This document shows positions 35,352 to 44,512 of a stretch of DNA of 64,000 nucleotides, in pieces. This DNA comes from Parvibaculum sp. (GTDB taxonomy: Bacteria > Pseudomonadota > Alphaproteobacteria > Parvibaculales > Parvibaculaceae): the NCBI GenBank assembly GCA_019635955.1, contig JAHBYL010000002.1:49131-113130 (forward strand), written 5' to 3'. The notes under the pieces are model-generated. The model was not told the DNA's origin. It ran no database searches and worked only from the letters and a program-made list of their open reading frames with translations. Position numbers and translations under genes: made by a program. How positions within the stretch are numbered: the first letter of the stretch is position 1; each line of letters starts with the position of its first letter.

Positions 35352-36005
35352 TCAGCGCATCCGCTGGACGTTATTGGTGAATTCAGCGGTCGCCGACGTC
35401 TCGAGTTCCTGCCGCCGCGTCTCGCCGGTCTCGCTGAGCGAGCGGGCGGAGGCGATCGCCTCTTCATCCGAACCGAGCTTGAAGAACGTATAAGAGAGAG
35501 TGATCGTGCGGATGCCCCTGGTGTCGAAATCCTCGGCCATCTCCGGATCGACGAAGAAGGCGACCGGCATCTCCGCGCTTTCGCCCGGCGCGAGCTTCTG
35601 CTCCGCAAAACAGAAGCAATCCGTCTTGTTGAAGTAATACCCGGCAGAGCCCGGCGTCACATTATATGTGGCCCGGCCGACCAGCGTTTCATTGCTGTTG
35701 TTCACCGCCCGGTAGAACACGGTCTTTGGCACGCCCATATGGACTTCCACCTGCCGCTCCACGGGGCCGAATGTCCAGTCGAGCCCGGGCGCGACATTGG
35801 CGTCGAACCGCACCGTGACCAGCGGACCGACCGCTGGCGCCAGTTCCGGATCGAGCGGCCGGTTGACGCTCACCGTTCCGCCATAGCCGGTCGCCTCGCA
35901 GAACATGCGGTAAAGCGTCGGCGAGTAGACGACGGCGGTCGTCGCCGCGGCGAGAATGGCCACGGAAAGCGCCACCGGGGGGATGGATGTGCCGAAAATC
36001 TTCAT
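35352..36005 (-). CDS. ctaG: Cytochrome c oxidase assembly protein CtaG (Cox11 type)
   Basis: 217-residue membrane-anchored copper chaperone of the Cox11 family. One N-terminal helix (PPVALSVAILAAATTAVVYS) is followed by an immunoglobulin-like periplasmic domain with VNRPLDPELAPAVGPLVTVR and the copper motif CFCF (in KTDCFCFAEQKL). It inserts Cu(B) into subunit I of cytochrome c oxidase. Start ATG 36005 opens the MKIFG sequence; the upstream frame is noise. CtaG usually sits within a cta/cox operon; here no oxidase subunit gene lies on either side, so it is an orphan, divergent from a TonB receptor and upstream of the guanidine operon. Confidence 0.9.
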   Translation of the reverse strand: MKIFGTSIPPVALSVAILAAATTAVVYSPTLYRMFCEATGYGGTVSVNRPLDPELAPAVGPLVTVRFDANVAPGLDWTFGPVERQVEVHMGVPKTVFYRAVNNSNETLVGRATYNVTPGSAGYYFNKTDCFCFAEQKLAPGESAEMPVAFFVDPEMAEDFDTRGIRTITLSYTFFKLGSDEEAIASARSLSETGETRRQELETSATAEFTNNVQRMR

Positions 36006-36212
36006 GACGGCCTGAAATCTAGATGCCCCCGCCCCCCGGGGCAAGAAAAGCCGGGCCCCCGGCCTGCGTGGCCGATTGCCGCGTTTCCGGGGCCGCGCGG
36101 AAAGGGGGTGACCTCCGGTTCCTCCGTGTTAACAATGGGCCCGGCGGCCGCGAAGAGCCGCAAATGCGGGGAGAGGCCGGGCTTCCGGTCCGGCGAGGGA
36201 GCTTTTCAGGGC

Positions 36213-38309
36213 ATGAGTATTCGGGCCACCACCTTCTTGAGCCGCGCCGCCGCGGCCCTGCCGCTTGCCGCCCTGGCGCTGGCCATGACGGCCCTGCCGG
36301 CCCCCGCGGAAGAAGCGGAAGAGGAACAAGGCCTCCTCACCGACGAGCTTGTGGTGACCACGACCGGCTTCGGCACGCCCCGGACCACCCATACCGGCAA
36401 CATCGCCAAGATCGGCGAGTTCGAGATGGAGTTCATCCGCCCGGCCCAGCCCGCCGAGGCGCTGAACCGCCTGCCGGGAGTCGGCATCCAGCAGGGAAGC
36501 GGCGCGGAGCACCTGACCGCGATCCGCTCCCCCGTACTCACCGGTGGCGCAGGCGCCGGCTCCTTCCTCTATCTGGAGGACGGCGTGCCGATGCGCGCGG
36601 CAGGCTTTGCCAATGTGAATGCCCTGATGGAGGCGATGGACGAGATTTCAGGCGGCATCGAGGTGGTGCGCGGCCCCGGCGGCGCACGCTACGGCTCCAA
36701 CGCCGAGCACGGCCTCATCAATTTCCTCAGCCGCCCGCCCGCACCGGAAAGCGACGCCGAGATCACCTTCTGGGGCGGCCCCCACGACTTCTTCAAGTCC
36801 ACCGGCACCGCCAGCGCCACCCTCGCAGATGGCGATACGGCGAAACACGGTTTCCGTGGCAGCTTTGCGGCTCTGCATGACGGCGGCTTCCGTGCGGATT
36901 CGGGCCTCGAGCAGCAGAAGGCCCGCTTCCGCTATGACTACACGGCGCCCGATACGCGCATCGCGGCGACGCTGACCGCCGTGAATACCAATCAGGAAAC
37001 GGCGGGCTTCGTCGTCGGCCCCGATGCCTACAAGAACCCTGCGCTCTACAAGACCAACCCGAATCCGGAAGCCTATCGCGACGCCTGGGCCGTGCGCGGC
37101 GCGGTGCGCATGGAACGCGACATCGGCGAAAATCTGACACTCGTCCTCACGCCCTATGCGCGCACGAACGCCATGGACTTTCTCATGCATTTCGTGATCG
37201 GCCAGCCTGTCGAGCAGAATGCGCATTGGAGCGGCGGACTTCTTTCGAGCCTCGTCGCATCGCTCGATGGCGGCCATCGCCTGATCTTCGGTCTGGACAG
37301 CGAATACACTGACGGATGGTTGAGCGAAGTTCAGTACAGTCCGACCGCTGGCGGCGCACCCAACCAGTCCCCGCAAGGCGTCCATTACGACTACACGGTG
37401 AAGGCGCTGGTGCTTGCGCCCTACGTCCACAGCGAATGGAAGCTTGCGCCGAAGACGCTGTTTACCGCAGGCCTGCGCTTTGAATACACGCGCTACGACT
37501 ATCAGAACGATGCGCCGGTCGGCGTCTTCGGGCGTTTCCTGCGCATTCCCGACCGCGTGGACGAGTTCGCCGACTTTACGCCGAAGGTCGGCCTGCTGCA
37601 TGAGTTCAGCGAGAGCTTCACCGCCTATGCCAATCTGGCGCGCGGCACACGCGCGCCGCAGACGACCGACCTCTATCGGCTGCAGCGCCTGCAGGTGCCG
37701 GGTGAAGCGAAATCCGAAGAACTGGACAGCCTGGAAGTTGGGGCGCGCGGCCGCATAGCGGGCATCTTCTACGAGACCAATCTCTTCTACATGCAGAAGC
37801 GGAACTATTACTTCCGGGATGCAAACGGCTTCAACGTCACCGATGGACGCACCGATCATGCGGGCATCGAAGTGGAGTTTTCCGCGCCGCTCGCCTTTGG
37901 CTTCGACATAGCGGCCGCTGGCACCTATGCGCGCCACACCTATGCCTTCACCAACATCACACCCTCCGAGGTCATCCTGGACGGCAATGACGTCGATACC
38001 GCGCCGCGAACTCTTGGCAACCTACGCCTCGGTTACAATTTCCACGAAGGGGCCGGACGCGCGGAATTCGAATGGGTTCACATGGGCTCATACTGGATGG
38101 ATGCCGGGAACACACAGAAATACGATGGCCACGACATCTTCAACCTGCGCCTCGACTATGACGTCACGGAGAACGTTGCCCTTTTCGGCAAACTGACCAA
38201 TATCTTCAATAGTCGCTATGCCGACCGGGCCGATTTTGCCTTTGGCGGTGAACGCTACTTCCCCGGCGAGGACCGTGGACTCTATCTGGGAGCCACCCTG
38301 CGCTACTGA
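36213..38309 (+). CDS. TonB-dependent outer-membrane receptor
   Basis: 698-residue TonB-dependent receptor. Signal peptide (MSIRATTFLSRAAAALPLAA through LPAPAEE, about 1-33) leads to the plug domain, starting with a TonB-box-like DELVVT. The plug includes LNRLPGVGIQQGSG and IEVVRGPGGARYGSNAEHGL; the rest is a 22-strand barrel ending YLGATLRY with terminal aromatic. It is energised by TonB to import an iron chelate, vitamin or other scarce solute; the ligand is not readable. ATG 36213 is preferred; a very long open frame upstream has no protein character. No Fur box or cobalamin riboswitch was recognised upstream. The cardiolipin synthase gene starts 24 bases after it, perhaps co-transcribed. 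Confidence 0.88.
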   Translation: MSIRATTFLSRAAAALPLAALALAMTALPAPAEEAEEEQGLLTDELVVTTTGFGTPRTTHTGNIAKIGEFEMEFIRPAQPAEALNRLPGVGIQQGSGAEHLTAIRSPVLTGGAGAGSFLYLEDGVPMRAAGFANVNALMEAMDEISGGIEVVRGPGGARYGSNAEHGLINFLSRPPAPESDAEITFWGGPHDFFKSTGTASATLADGDTAKHGFRGSFAALHDGGFRADSGLEQQKARFRYDYTAPDTRIAATLTAVNTNQETAGFVVGPDAYKNPALYKTNPNPEAYRDAWAVRGAVRMERDIGENLTLVLTPYARTNAMDFLMHFVIGQPVEQNAHWSGGLLSSLVASLDGGHRLIFGLDSEYTDGWLSEVQYSPTAGGAPNQSPQGVHYDYTVKALVLAPYVHSEWKLAPKTLFTAGLRFEYTRYDYQNDAPVGVFGRFLRIPDRVDEFADFTPKVGLLHEFSESFTAYANLARGTRAPQTTDLYRLQRLQVPGEAKSEELDSLEVGARGRIAGIFYETNLFYMQKRNYYFRDANGFNVTDGRTDHAGIEVEFSAPLAFGFDIAAAGTYARHTYAFTNITPSEVILDGNDVDTAPRTLGNLRLGYNFHEGAGRAEFEWVHMGSYWMDAGNTQKYDGHDIFNLRLDYDVTENVALFGKLTNIFNSRYADRADFAFGGERYFPGEDRGLYLGATLRY

Positions 38310-38333
38310 TCCCCACCCGCCAGTCGGAGGCAA

Positions 38334-39779
38334 ATGGGCACCGCTTTCTGGGACATCTGGCTTTTCACCCTCGCGTTGATCCAGTTCGGGGCAATGGGTG
38401 CGGCCGCCGTTCACGCGTTGCTGACCAAGTCGGACGAACGCGCGGCCGCCGGTTGGGTCGGCTTCATTGTGCTCGTGCCCTTCATCGGCTGGCTCGTCTA
38501 TCTCCTCTTCGGCATCAACCGTATTCAACGCCGCGCGCGCGAGTTGCGCGGCGAGAAGCAGGCGCTCTTTCTTCTTGCACCGCCGGAACATGACGACCGC
38601 CGCGCCCGCGACGGCGCGATGCACCTTCCCGCACTTGAAAGCCTGGCGCGGCTCGGCCTGCGCATCCTCCCGGAGAGTTTCGAGTCCGGAAACTCGGTCC
38701 GCACCTTGCTGAACGGCGACGAAGCCTATCCGGCCATGCTGGACATGATCGCGCGAGCCGAGCGCTCGCTCGCTCTATCGACCTATATCTTCAACAACGA
38801 CCGCGTGGGCCAGCGCTTCGTCGATGCCATTTCGGATGCCATGGCGCGGGGCGTGCGTGTCCGCCTGCTGATCGATGGCGTCGGTTCATGGTATTCGCGC
38901 CCTTCGATCATTCCCTTGCTCGAGGAGCGCGGCATCAACTATGCCCGCTTCCTCCATTCGTTTACGCCCTGGCGCATGCCTTATCTCAACATGCGCAACC
39001 ACCAGAAGATCATGGTTGTCGACGGGCGCCATGGCTTTACCGGCGGCATGAACATCGCCGAGGGCAATCTCCATGAGCTGAGCCCTGAAAAACCGATCCG
39101 CGACTGCCACTTCCTCGTGGAGGGGCCGGTCGTCGCACAGCTCATGCACACATTCGCCTATGAGTGGAACTTCACCACCGACGAGATCCTCGAGGGCGGC
39201 GACTGGTTTCCTGAAATCGGTCCGGCAGGCGATGTGATCGCGCGCGGCCTTCCCGCAGGTCCCGATATGGGCCTCAATCCGATCCGCTGGACGCTGCTCG
39301 GCGCCGTCGCCGAGGCGCAGCGGAATATCCGCATCGTCACGCCCTATTTCATTCCGGATGCGACGCTTCGCACCAATCTTTCGCTCGCCGCCATGCGCGG
39401 CGTGATTGTCGATATCGTTCTGCCGGAAGCGAGCAACCTGCCCTTCTGCGACTGGGCGGGCACGCCGGCGCTTGAATGGCTGACCCGCTCGGGCTGCCGC
39501 GTCTGGAAGACGAAGCCCCCCTTCGACCACTCCAAGATGATGACCGTCGACGGTGTGTGGGCGACAGTCGGCTCGGCCAACTGGGACGACCGCAGCCTTC
39601 GCCTCAACTTCGAATTCAATCTCGAATGCTATGGCGAGACCTTCGCCCGCGCACTCGACAGCCTGATCGAACGGCGGATCTCCACCGCCCGGCCGCTCTC
39701 TCATGCCGAATTGGCCGGCCGTTCGCTTCCCGCCCGGATGCGGGACGCCCTGTTCCGGCTCGCATCCCCCTATCTCTAG
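38334..39779 (+). CDS. cls: Cardiolipin synthase (phospholipase D family)
   Basis: 481-residue inner-membrane enzyme joining phosphatidylglycerols into cardiolipin. Two N-terminal helices (LFTLALIQFGAMGAAAVHAL and AGWVGFIVLVPFIGWLVYLL) anchor it. Two phospholipase D HKD motifs are intact: NHQKIMVVDGRHGFTGGMN (about 222-240) and DHSKMMTVDGVWATVGSAN (about 399-417). Length fits the Cls family. ATG 38334 has GGAGG nine bases upstream. The preceding TonB receptor gene is 24 bases away, and three small envelope genes follow downstream. No oddities seen. Confidence 0.93.
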   Translation: MGTAFWDIWLFTLALIQFGAMGAAAVHALLTKSDERAAAGWVGFIVLVPFIGWLVYLLFGINRIQRRARELRGEKQALFLLAPPEHDDRRARDGAMHLPALESLARLGLRILPESFESGNSVRTLLNGDEAYPAMLDMIARAERSLALSTYIFNNDRVGQRFVDAISDAMARGVRVRLLIDGVGSWYSRPSIIPLLEERGINYARFLHSFTPWRMPYLNMRNHQKIMVVDGRHGFTGGMNIAEGNLHELSPEKPIRDCHFLVEGPVVAQLMHTFAYEWNFTTDEILEGGDWFPEIGPAGDVIARGLPAGPDMGLNPIRWTLLGAVAEAQRNIRIVTPYFIPDATLRTNLSLAAMRGVIVDIVLPEASNLPFCDWAGTPALEWLTRSGCRVWKTKPPFDHSKMMTVDGVWATVGSANWDDRSLRLNFEFNLECYGETFARALDSLIERRISTARPLSHAELAGRSLPARMRDALFRLASPYL

Positions 39780-39882
39780 TCACATTGCAGCCCCGGCCCT
39801 TGTCTGCGGCTTTTTGCGGGCTATGCTTGCTAGGGCTTGGGGGGTAACAATTCAGTTGTGACACCCCGCCGGGAGGCACCCA

Positions 39883-40143
39883 ATGGCCGAGAAAAAGACC
39901 GACAACGGACCGACGATCGAGGACCTTCAGGCCCAGATCGAAACGCTGAAGATAGCCCTGGAAGACGCGCATGCCGCGGCTGCCGAAGCCGGGATCGATC
40001 TCGCATCGGAGGCCGAAGCCGTCCGTGAGCGGATGCAGGAAGGTCTGGAAGACATCCGTTCGCAGATCGATGCCCATCCTGTACCGAGCGCGCTTCTCGC
40101 TTTCGGCCTCGGCTTCCTGATCGGCCGCCTGCTCACACGCTAG
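39883..40143 (+). CDS. Small DUF883/YqjD-like membrane-anchored protein
   Basis: 86-residue protein: a hydrophilic coiled-coil part (EDLQAQIETLKIALEDAHAA, with EAVRERMQEGLEDIRSQI) and one C-terminal helix (VPSALLAFGLGFLIGRLLTR). This matches the ElaB/YqjD/DUF883 style of C-tail-anchored inner-membrane proteins, some of which bind ribosomes. ATG 39883 has GGGAGG upstream. It is followed nine bases later by the holin-like gene and then a lipoprotein gene, a three-gene envelope-linked cluster like yqjD-yqjE-yqjK of enterobacteria. Function beyond that is unknown. Confidence 0.75.
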   Translation: MAEKKTDNGPTIEDLQAQIETLKIALEDAHAAAAEAGIDLASEAEAVRERMQEGLEDIRSQIDAHPVPSALLAFGLGFLIGRLLTR

Positions 40144-40152
40144 GAGCCTTAG

Positions 40153-40653
40153 ATGATCGACCCGACACCTCAGGTTCGCAAACTCGCCGAAGCCGAACTC
40201 TATCGCGCGGAGCTCGAGGCAAGGCGTCTTGCCCGCCGCCTGATGCTCGTGGGTATCGCGGTCTTCATCGCCTTCTTCGCCGTGGTGATGCTGGTGATCG
40301 CCGGCTTCCTCTACCTTTCCGAGCTTTACGGCTATCCGCTTGGCGCACTCATTACCGGCGGCGCGCTGGTTCTTCTCGCCTTCATCGCGCTTGCCTTTGC
40401 CGGCCGCGAGCCTGGCCGCGCCGACAAGCTCGAACTCGAACTGGCAAACCGGGCCATTGCCGAGGCCCGCGCCGATGTACGCCGTGAATTCGACGCCATC
40501 GAGCGCACGCTGAACGACCTGACGCTTGGCATTCTCGGCCTGGTGAAGGGGTCGAGCGGGAGCCTGCCGCTCATCACCATCGTGGTCGGAGCGATCGCCG
40601 CCATGAGCCCCGCGCTTCGCCGCTTTCTCATGCCCTTCCTGAGGAGAGATTGA
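40153..40653 (+). CDS. Phage holin-like (YqjE-type) membrane protein
   Basis: 166 residues. Two closely spaced helices (LVGIAVFIAFFAVVMLVIAG, about 32-51; and GALITGGALVLLAFIALAFA, about 63-82) and a C-terminal hydrophobic helix (LITIVVGAIAAMSPALRRFL) flank a charged helical middle. The layout fits the YqjE/actinobacterial holin-3-6 group of small membrane proteins. Despite the name, these are chromosomal and not phage lysis genes. It follows the DUF883-like gene by nine bases, and its stop codon overlaps the start of the lipoprotein gene (TGATG), showing coupling. Confidence 0.65.
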   Translation: MIDPTPQVRKLAEAELYRAELEARRLARRLMLVGIAVFIAFFAVVMLVIAGFLYLSELYGYPLGALITGGALVLLAFIALAFAGREPGRADKLELELANRAIAEARADVRREFDAIERTLNDLTLGILGLVKGSSGSLPLITIVVGAIAAMSPALRRFLMPFLRRD

Positions 40654-41135
40654 TGCGCGTAGCGCCTATCCTCGCTGTAACGATCCTGCTCGCGGCCTGC
40701 GCGCAGCAAAGCCTGCCGCAACCCGAAGTGACGATGCGCGAGCCTCAAGGCCTCATCGATGTTCCGGTCGATGATGGCGGCACGCGCCTTGTGGGCCCCG
40801 CAGGCGGTGCGATGCTCGGCATGGCGATCGGCACGGGCGGCGGCACGGAATGGGCTGTGGCGGCGGGTGCCGCACTCGGCTATGCCGTGGGCGGCTCCGA
40901 AGGGCCGCAGCTTACCGGCATGGCCGCGCAGGCGCGGCGCGAGGCGCTGGCGCGGATGATGACCGTTCCCCTGCGCGAGCAGGTGACCTGGTTCACATCC
41001 GAAAATCAGGCAAGCGGCAAGATCACCCCGGTGCGCGACTTCACCGATGAACGGGGCCGCACCTGCCGCGACTTCGTTGAATGGCGCACGGTTCGCGCCA
41101 ATAACGGACATACCTCGGGCACGGCCTGCCTCTGA
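40653..41135 (+). CDS. Small lipoprotein, surface-antigen-like
   Basis: 160 residues. A lipoprotein signal ends in the lipobox LAAC (VTILLAACAQQ), so Cys at about 15 should be lipidated. A glycine-rich hydrophobic stretch follows (GPAGGAMLGMAIGTGGGTEW, AAGAALGYAVGG), and the C-terminal domain ends RTCRDFVEWRTVRANNGHTS, related to RT0821/17-kDa surface antigens of rickettsiae. Function is unknown; related proteins are outer-membrane stability factors. I chose ATG 40653 with GAGGAGAG upstream, not the TTG one codon earlier. It is translationally coupled to the holin-like gene. Confidence 0.8.
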   Translation: MRVAPILAVTILLAACAQQSLPQPEVTMREPQGLIDVPVDDGGTRLVGPAGGAMLGMAIGTGGGTEWAVAAGAALGYAVGGSEGPQLTGMAAQARREALARMMTVPLREQVTWFTSENQASGKITPVRDFTDERGRTCRDFVEWRTVRANNGHTSGTACL

Positions 41136-41141
41136 TCGCCT

Positions 41142-41594
41142 TTAGTCGATCCGCTCCACCACCAGCGCCGAACCGTTGAGGCCGGTAACCCGCACCTTCG
41201 TGCCGGGCGCCGCATCCTCTCCTTCGGCGAGCCAGACGCTGTCGCCGACACGCACCTTGCCCCGGCCGTTCAGGATTTCCTGCTCCACCGTGAGAATGCT
41301 GCCGATATAGGACGCACCCCGCTGGTTCAGCGTCGGATGATCGCTCCGGAGCGGATGCTTCGCGAGGAACTGCCGCGATGCGAAGACGAGGATCACCGAC
41401 AGGCCGGCAAAGATGGCAAGCTGCGCGGCCAATGGCAGATCGACCGCCAGCAGCAGCAGCCCGACGCCGAGCGCGGCAAGCGCAAGCCATATTGCAAGGA
41501 TGCCCGGCACCAGCAGCTCGATGACGCCAAGACAGGCCGCGGCGATGAACCATGCCCAGCGGCCCGCGAGTTCGAAAAGGGATGCGGCATCCAT
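41142..41594 (-). CDS. NfeD family membrane protein
   Basis: 150-residue protein. Three N-terminal helices (WAWFIAAACLGVIELLVPGI, LALAALGVGLLLLAVDLPLA, QLAIFAGLSVILVFASRQFL) precede a C-terminal OB-fold NfeD domain (GKVRVGDSVWLAEGEDAAPG, TKVRVTGLNGSALVVERID). NfeD proteins pair with SPFH/stomatin-like proteins and take part in membrane microdomain organisation and quality control. The gene lies three bases after the QmcA-type gene, the normal pairing. It is the short (protease-less) NfeD form. Confidence 0.92.
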   Translation of the reverse strand: MDAASLFELAGRWAWFIAAACLGVIELLVPGILAIWLALAALGVGLLLLAVDLPLAAQLAIFAGLSVILVFASRQFLAKHPLRSDHPTLNQRGASYIGSILTVEQEILNGRGKVRVGDSVWLAEGEDAAPGTKVRVTGLNGSALVVERID

Positions 41595-41597
41595 CGC

Positions 41598-42581
41598 TTA
41601 TTCGCCTCCCGTACGCGGCACCGAACCGCCGCCCAACCGGCGCGGCGCGCCGCCCGGCCCACCATCGGGCCCGCCAAACGCCTCCCGCGCGATTTCACCG
41701 ATGCCTCCGATCGCGCCGATCACGCTCGAGGCTTCGAGCGGCATCAGCACGAGCTTCTGGTTGGGCGACGTCGCCACGTCCTTCAGCGCCTCGATATACT
41801 TGCCTGCCACGAAATAATTGATCGCCTGCACATCGCCCGAGGCGATCGCCTCGCTCACGACTTGCGTGGCCTTCGCCTCTGCTTCCGCCTCGCGTTCGCG
41901 CGCTTCGGCATCGCGGAAGGCCGCTTCGCGGCGCCCTTCTGCTTCAAGGATCGCTGCCTGCTTTTCGCCTTCGGCCCGCAGGATCGCGGCCTGCCGCAAT
42001 CCCTCCGCTTCCAGAATGGCGGCGCGCTTGTCGCGTTCGGCCTTCATCTGACGCGCCATGCTGTCCACGATGTCGCGCGGCGGCGCAATGTCCTTGATCT
42101 CGATGCGGGTGACCTTCACACCCCAGGGATGCGTCGCATCGTCCACCACGCCGAGCAGCCGCGCATTGATCGAATCGCGCTGCGAGAGAAGTTCATCGAG
42201 ATCCATGCTGCCCATCACGGTACGGATATTCGTCATGGTGAGATTGAGGATCGCGTTCTGAAGGAAATTGACCTCGTAGGTTGCCTTTGCCGCATCCAGA
42301 ACCTGAAAGAAGACGACGCCATCGACCGTCACCATGGCATTGTCGCGCGTGATGACCTCCTGGCTTGGCACGTCCAGCACCGTCTCCATCATGTTCACCT
42401 TGTTGCCGATGGCATCGACAAAGGGAATGATGATGCCGAGACCGGGCATCAGGCTATGCGTGTAGCGGCCGAAACGCTCCACCGTATAGACATAGCCTTG
42501 CGGGACGATCTTGACCGCCCGCAACAGAAAGATGAACGCGAGAACGAGAAGGACGAGTACGAAAGTCAGTCCGCCGCTCAT
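41598..42581 (-). CDS. SPFH/Band 7 (stomatin-like, QmcA) protein
   Basis: 327-residue stomatin-like protein. One N-terminal membrane helix (LTFVLVLLVLAFIFLLRAVK) leads into the SPFH domain (VPQGYVYTVERFGRYTHSLM, NIRTVMGSMDLDELLSQRDS, WGVKVTRIEIKDIAPPRDIV). A charged coiled-coil of alternating Glu/Ala repeats follows (about 190-240: AAILEAEGLRQAAILRAEGE), which drives oligomer ring formation, and then a glycine/proline-rich tail. It forms large membrane assemblies that gather FtsH protease or lipids. ATG 42581 opens the helix and has GGGAGG upstream. It is co-transcribed with the NfeD gene. Confidence 0.93.
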   Translation of the reverse strand: MSGGLTFVLVLLVLAFIFLLRAVKIVPQGYVYTVERFGRYTHSLMPGLGIIIPFVDAIGNKVNMMETVLDVPSQEVITRDNAMVTVDGVVFFQVLDAAKATYEVNFLQNAILNLTMTNIRTVMGSMDLDELLSQRDSINARLLGVVDDATHPWGVKVTRIEIKDIAPPRDIVDSMARQMKAERDKRAAILEAEGLRQAAILRAEGEKQAAILEAEGRREAAFRDAEAREREAEAEAKATQVVSEAIASGDVQAINYFVAGKYIEALKDVATSPNQKLVLMPLEASSVIGAIGGIGEIAREAFGGPDGGPGGAPRRLGGGSVPRTGGE

Positions 42582-42744
42582 GGCCGCAGCCTCCCTGTGT
42601 TTGAAGCGGGGCCTGAGCCCGGGCGCCTCGCGATTCTCCCTCCCGAAGTCTATCCCATAATATTGACGGTCGAGCCGCATTTTGCAGGCTCGCCTCCGCG
42701 CCCCGCCGGGCTAGGATGTGAGCTGAATCTTGAGGATCCCGCCC

Positions 42745-43347
42745 ATGAAACTCTATTGCTCCCATACGTCGCCCTATGCCCGCAAAGTCCGTGTCTTCAT
42801 CCGCGAAAAGGGCGCTGAGGCCCGCGTGACGGAAGAGACCGTGGCGGCGATGGAAGACCCGGCGGCGCTCCATGAAGCGAACCCGCTCGGCAAGGTGCCC
42901 GCCCTTGTGATGGGGGATGGCACCTCCTGGTTCGACAGCCCGGTCATCTGCGAGGTTCTCGACGCGCTTCTCGAAGGGCCTGCGCTCATTCCGGCGGCGA
43001 ATGTCGAACGTTTCCGTGTCTTGCGGCAACAGGCGATTGCCGACGGCATCATGGATGCCGCCGTTTCGATGATCTTCGAGCGAAACCGGAAAGATGCCGA
43101 GCAATCGGCAACATGGCTCGGCCGCTGGGAACGCGCGATCCTGCGGAGCCTCGCCTTGCTGGAGGCGGAAGTGACGGACCTCGACGGGCCGGTCGATCTA
43201 GGCGTGATTTCGGTGGGCGCGGCGCTTGGCTATCTCGACTTCCGCCATGGCGCGCTCGGCTGGCAGGAGAAGTATCCTGAACTCGCCGGCTGGTGGCGCG
43301 ACATGGCAAAGCGTTCTTCCTTCGCCGAAACCGCGCCACCTGCCTGA
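42745..43347 (+). CDS. Glutathione S-transferase
   Basis: 200 residues. An N-terminal thioredoxin-like domain (MKLYCSHTSPYARKVRVFIR, with the Ser/Tyr region that activates glutathione and NPLGKVPALVMGDGTSWFDS near 48-68) is followed by an all-helical C-terminal domain. It conjugates glutathione to electrophiles; the substrate is not predictable. The start is ATG 42745; an upstream TTG at 42730 would only add five residues. It is the sole plus-strand gene here; its 3' end lies three bases from the convergent alcohol dehydrogenase gene. Confidence 0.9.
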   Translation: MKLYCSHTSPYARKVRVFIREKGAEARVTEETVAAMEDPAALHEANPLGKVPALVMGDGTSWFDSPVICEVLDALLEGPALIPAANVERFRVLRQQAIADGIMDAAVSMIFERNRKDAEQSATWLGRWERAILRSLALLEAEVTDLDGPVDLGVISVGAALGYLDFRHGALGWQEKYPELAGWWRDMAKRSSFAETAPPA

Positions 43348-43350
43348 GAT

Positions 43351-44445
43351 TTAGCGCCAGGGTTCGACGAGAATCTTGGCGTGCTTCTCGGGATTGCCGA
43401 GTTCGGTAAAGGCGTCCTTGACCCCCTCGACACCGACCTTGCCGGTGACAAGCGGCGAACCGTCGATCTTGCCTTCGGCAAGGTGATGCAGCGTCAGCGC
43501 GAATTCTTCCGGCGTATAGCCGAGAACGAACTGCACGTTGAGTTCCTTGTTGATGCCGAAGAAGGGTTCGAAGCGGTCCTGCTCCATGCAGACGCCGACG
43601 ACGATCACACGCGCAAAGCGCGGCGCGCCTTCGAAAATCTGCTGAATGACGCCCGGCACGCCGACGCATTCGAAAATGACGCCAGGGCGCATCTTCGGAC
43701 CCATGCCGAGCAGCGTCATGATGTTTTCGGGGTCGTAGCCCTCCGGCGTCGCTTCTTTCGTCCAGCGGGCATAGGGACCCTCGACCTTCGGATCGAGCAC
43801 GATATCGGCCCCCATCTGCTCGGCGAGCTTGCGTCGGGCGGGGCTGAAATCGGCCGCGATGATCGGATGCACGCCCTTGATCTTGAGACCGGCGATCACG
43901 GCAAGGCCGACAGGGCCGCAGCCGATCACGAGGGGAATGTCGTCCTTCGTGAGATTCGCCTTCTCGACCGCATGCCAGCCGACAGCCATGGGCTCGGTCA
44001 GCGCCGCCTGTTCCGTCGGCAACCCGTTCGGGACCTCGAGCAGCATCTGCTCGTTCAACACCATCTGCTCGGCGAATCCGCCGGGCTTGGTGTTCGAATA
44101 GCCGACGGGATCGACCTTGGCCTTCTCGCCATTCATGGTGATCGCAAGCGGCATGGAGCAGACGCGCGTGCCGGCCTTCAGCGTCTTCTGCGTGCCGGGC
44201 CCGTGGTCCAGAATCTCGGCGCAGAATTCATGGCCGAATACGATGTCCTTCGACGTATCCATGGCGAAGCTCGAACCGGAGCGCTTCGCCGCTTCGACCA
44301 TCTTGTCCGCGTGATGAAAGGCGTGAAGGTCCGAGCCGCAGATGCCGCAGGCCAGCGTCTTGACGAGCACCTGGCCAAGCTCGGGTTTCGGTTCGGGAAT
44401 TTCGGCGGCCACGAGGTCGCCTTTGCGGAATACGGCAGCGCGCAT
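43351..44445 (-). CDS. Zinc-binding alcohol dehydrogenase-like oxidoreductase (MDR family)
   Basis: 364-residue medium-chain dehydrogenase. An N-terminal GroES-like domain carries the catalytic zinc ligands (ACGICGSDLHAFH, and FGHEF), and a Rossmann NAD(P) domain contains PLVIGCGPVGLAVIAGLK (about 171-188). The four-cysteine lobe for structural zinc is absent: only one Cys (VCSMP) occurs in the expected region, so it belongs to the MDR groups without structural zinc. Substrate unknown. ATG 44445 with GGAGG about ten bases upstream is chosen over a longer frame. It is convergent with the GST gene and 67 bases downstream of the SemiSWEET gene. Confidence 0.85.
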   Translation of the reverse strand: MRAAVFRKGDLVAAEIPEPKPELGQVLVKTLACGICGSDLHAFHHADKMVEAAKRSGSSFAMDTSKDIVFGHEFCAEILDHGPGTQKTLKAGTRVCSMPLAITMNGEKAKVDPVGYSNTKPGGFAEQMVLNEQMLLEVPNGLPTEQAALTEPMAVGWHAVEKANLTKDDIPLVIGCGPVGLAVIAGLKIKGVHPIIAADFSPARRKLAEQMGADIVLDPKVEGPYARWTKEATPEGYDPENIMTLLGMGPKMRPGVIFECVGVPGVIQQIFEGAPRFARVIVVGVCMEQDRFEPFFGINKELNVQFVLGYTPEEFALTLHHLAEGKIDGSPLVTGKVGVEGVKDAFTELGNPEKHAKILVEPWR

Positions 44446-44512
44446 TTTCTTCTTCCTCCGGAAATTTCGTTGGCCGTATGCAATCAGGCGCCCGCGCGCC
44501 GTGCAAGTGAAT

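Noticed and set aside
34998..36212. 405-codon upstream extension of the TonB receptor
   Set aside because: It crosses the riboswitch and runs antisense to ctaG; the signal peptide starts at 36213.
36006..36212. Possible cobalamin riboswitch or Fur box before the TonB receptor
   Set aside because: None of the conserved B12-box or Fur dyad sequences could be found.
40153..40653. Holin-like gene as sign of a prophage
   Set aside because: It sits in a chromosomal DUF883/YqjE-type cluster; no phage structural or lysis genes are nearby.
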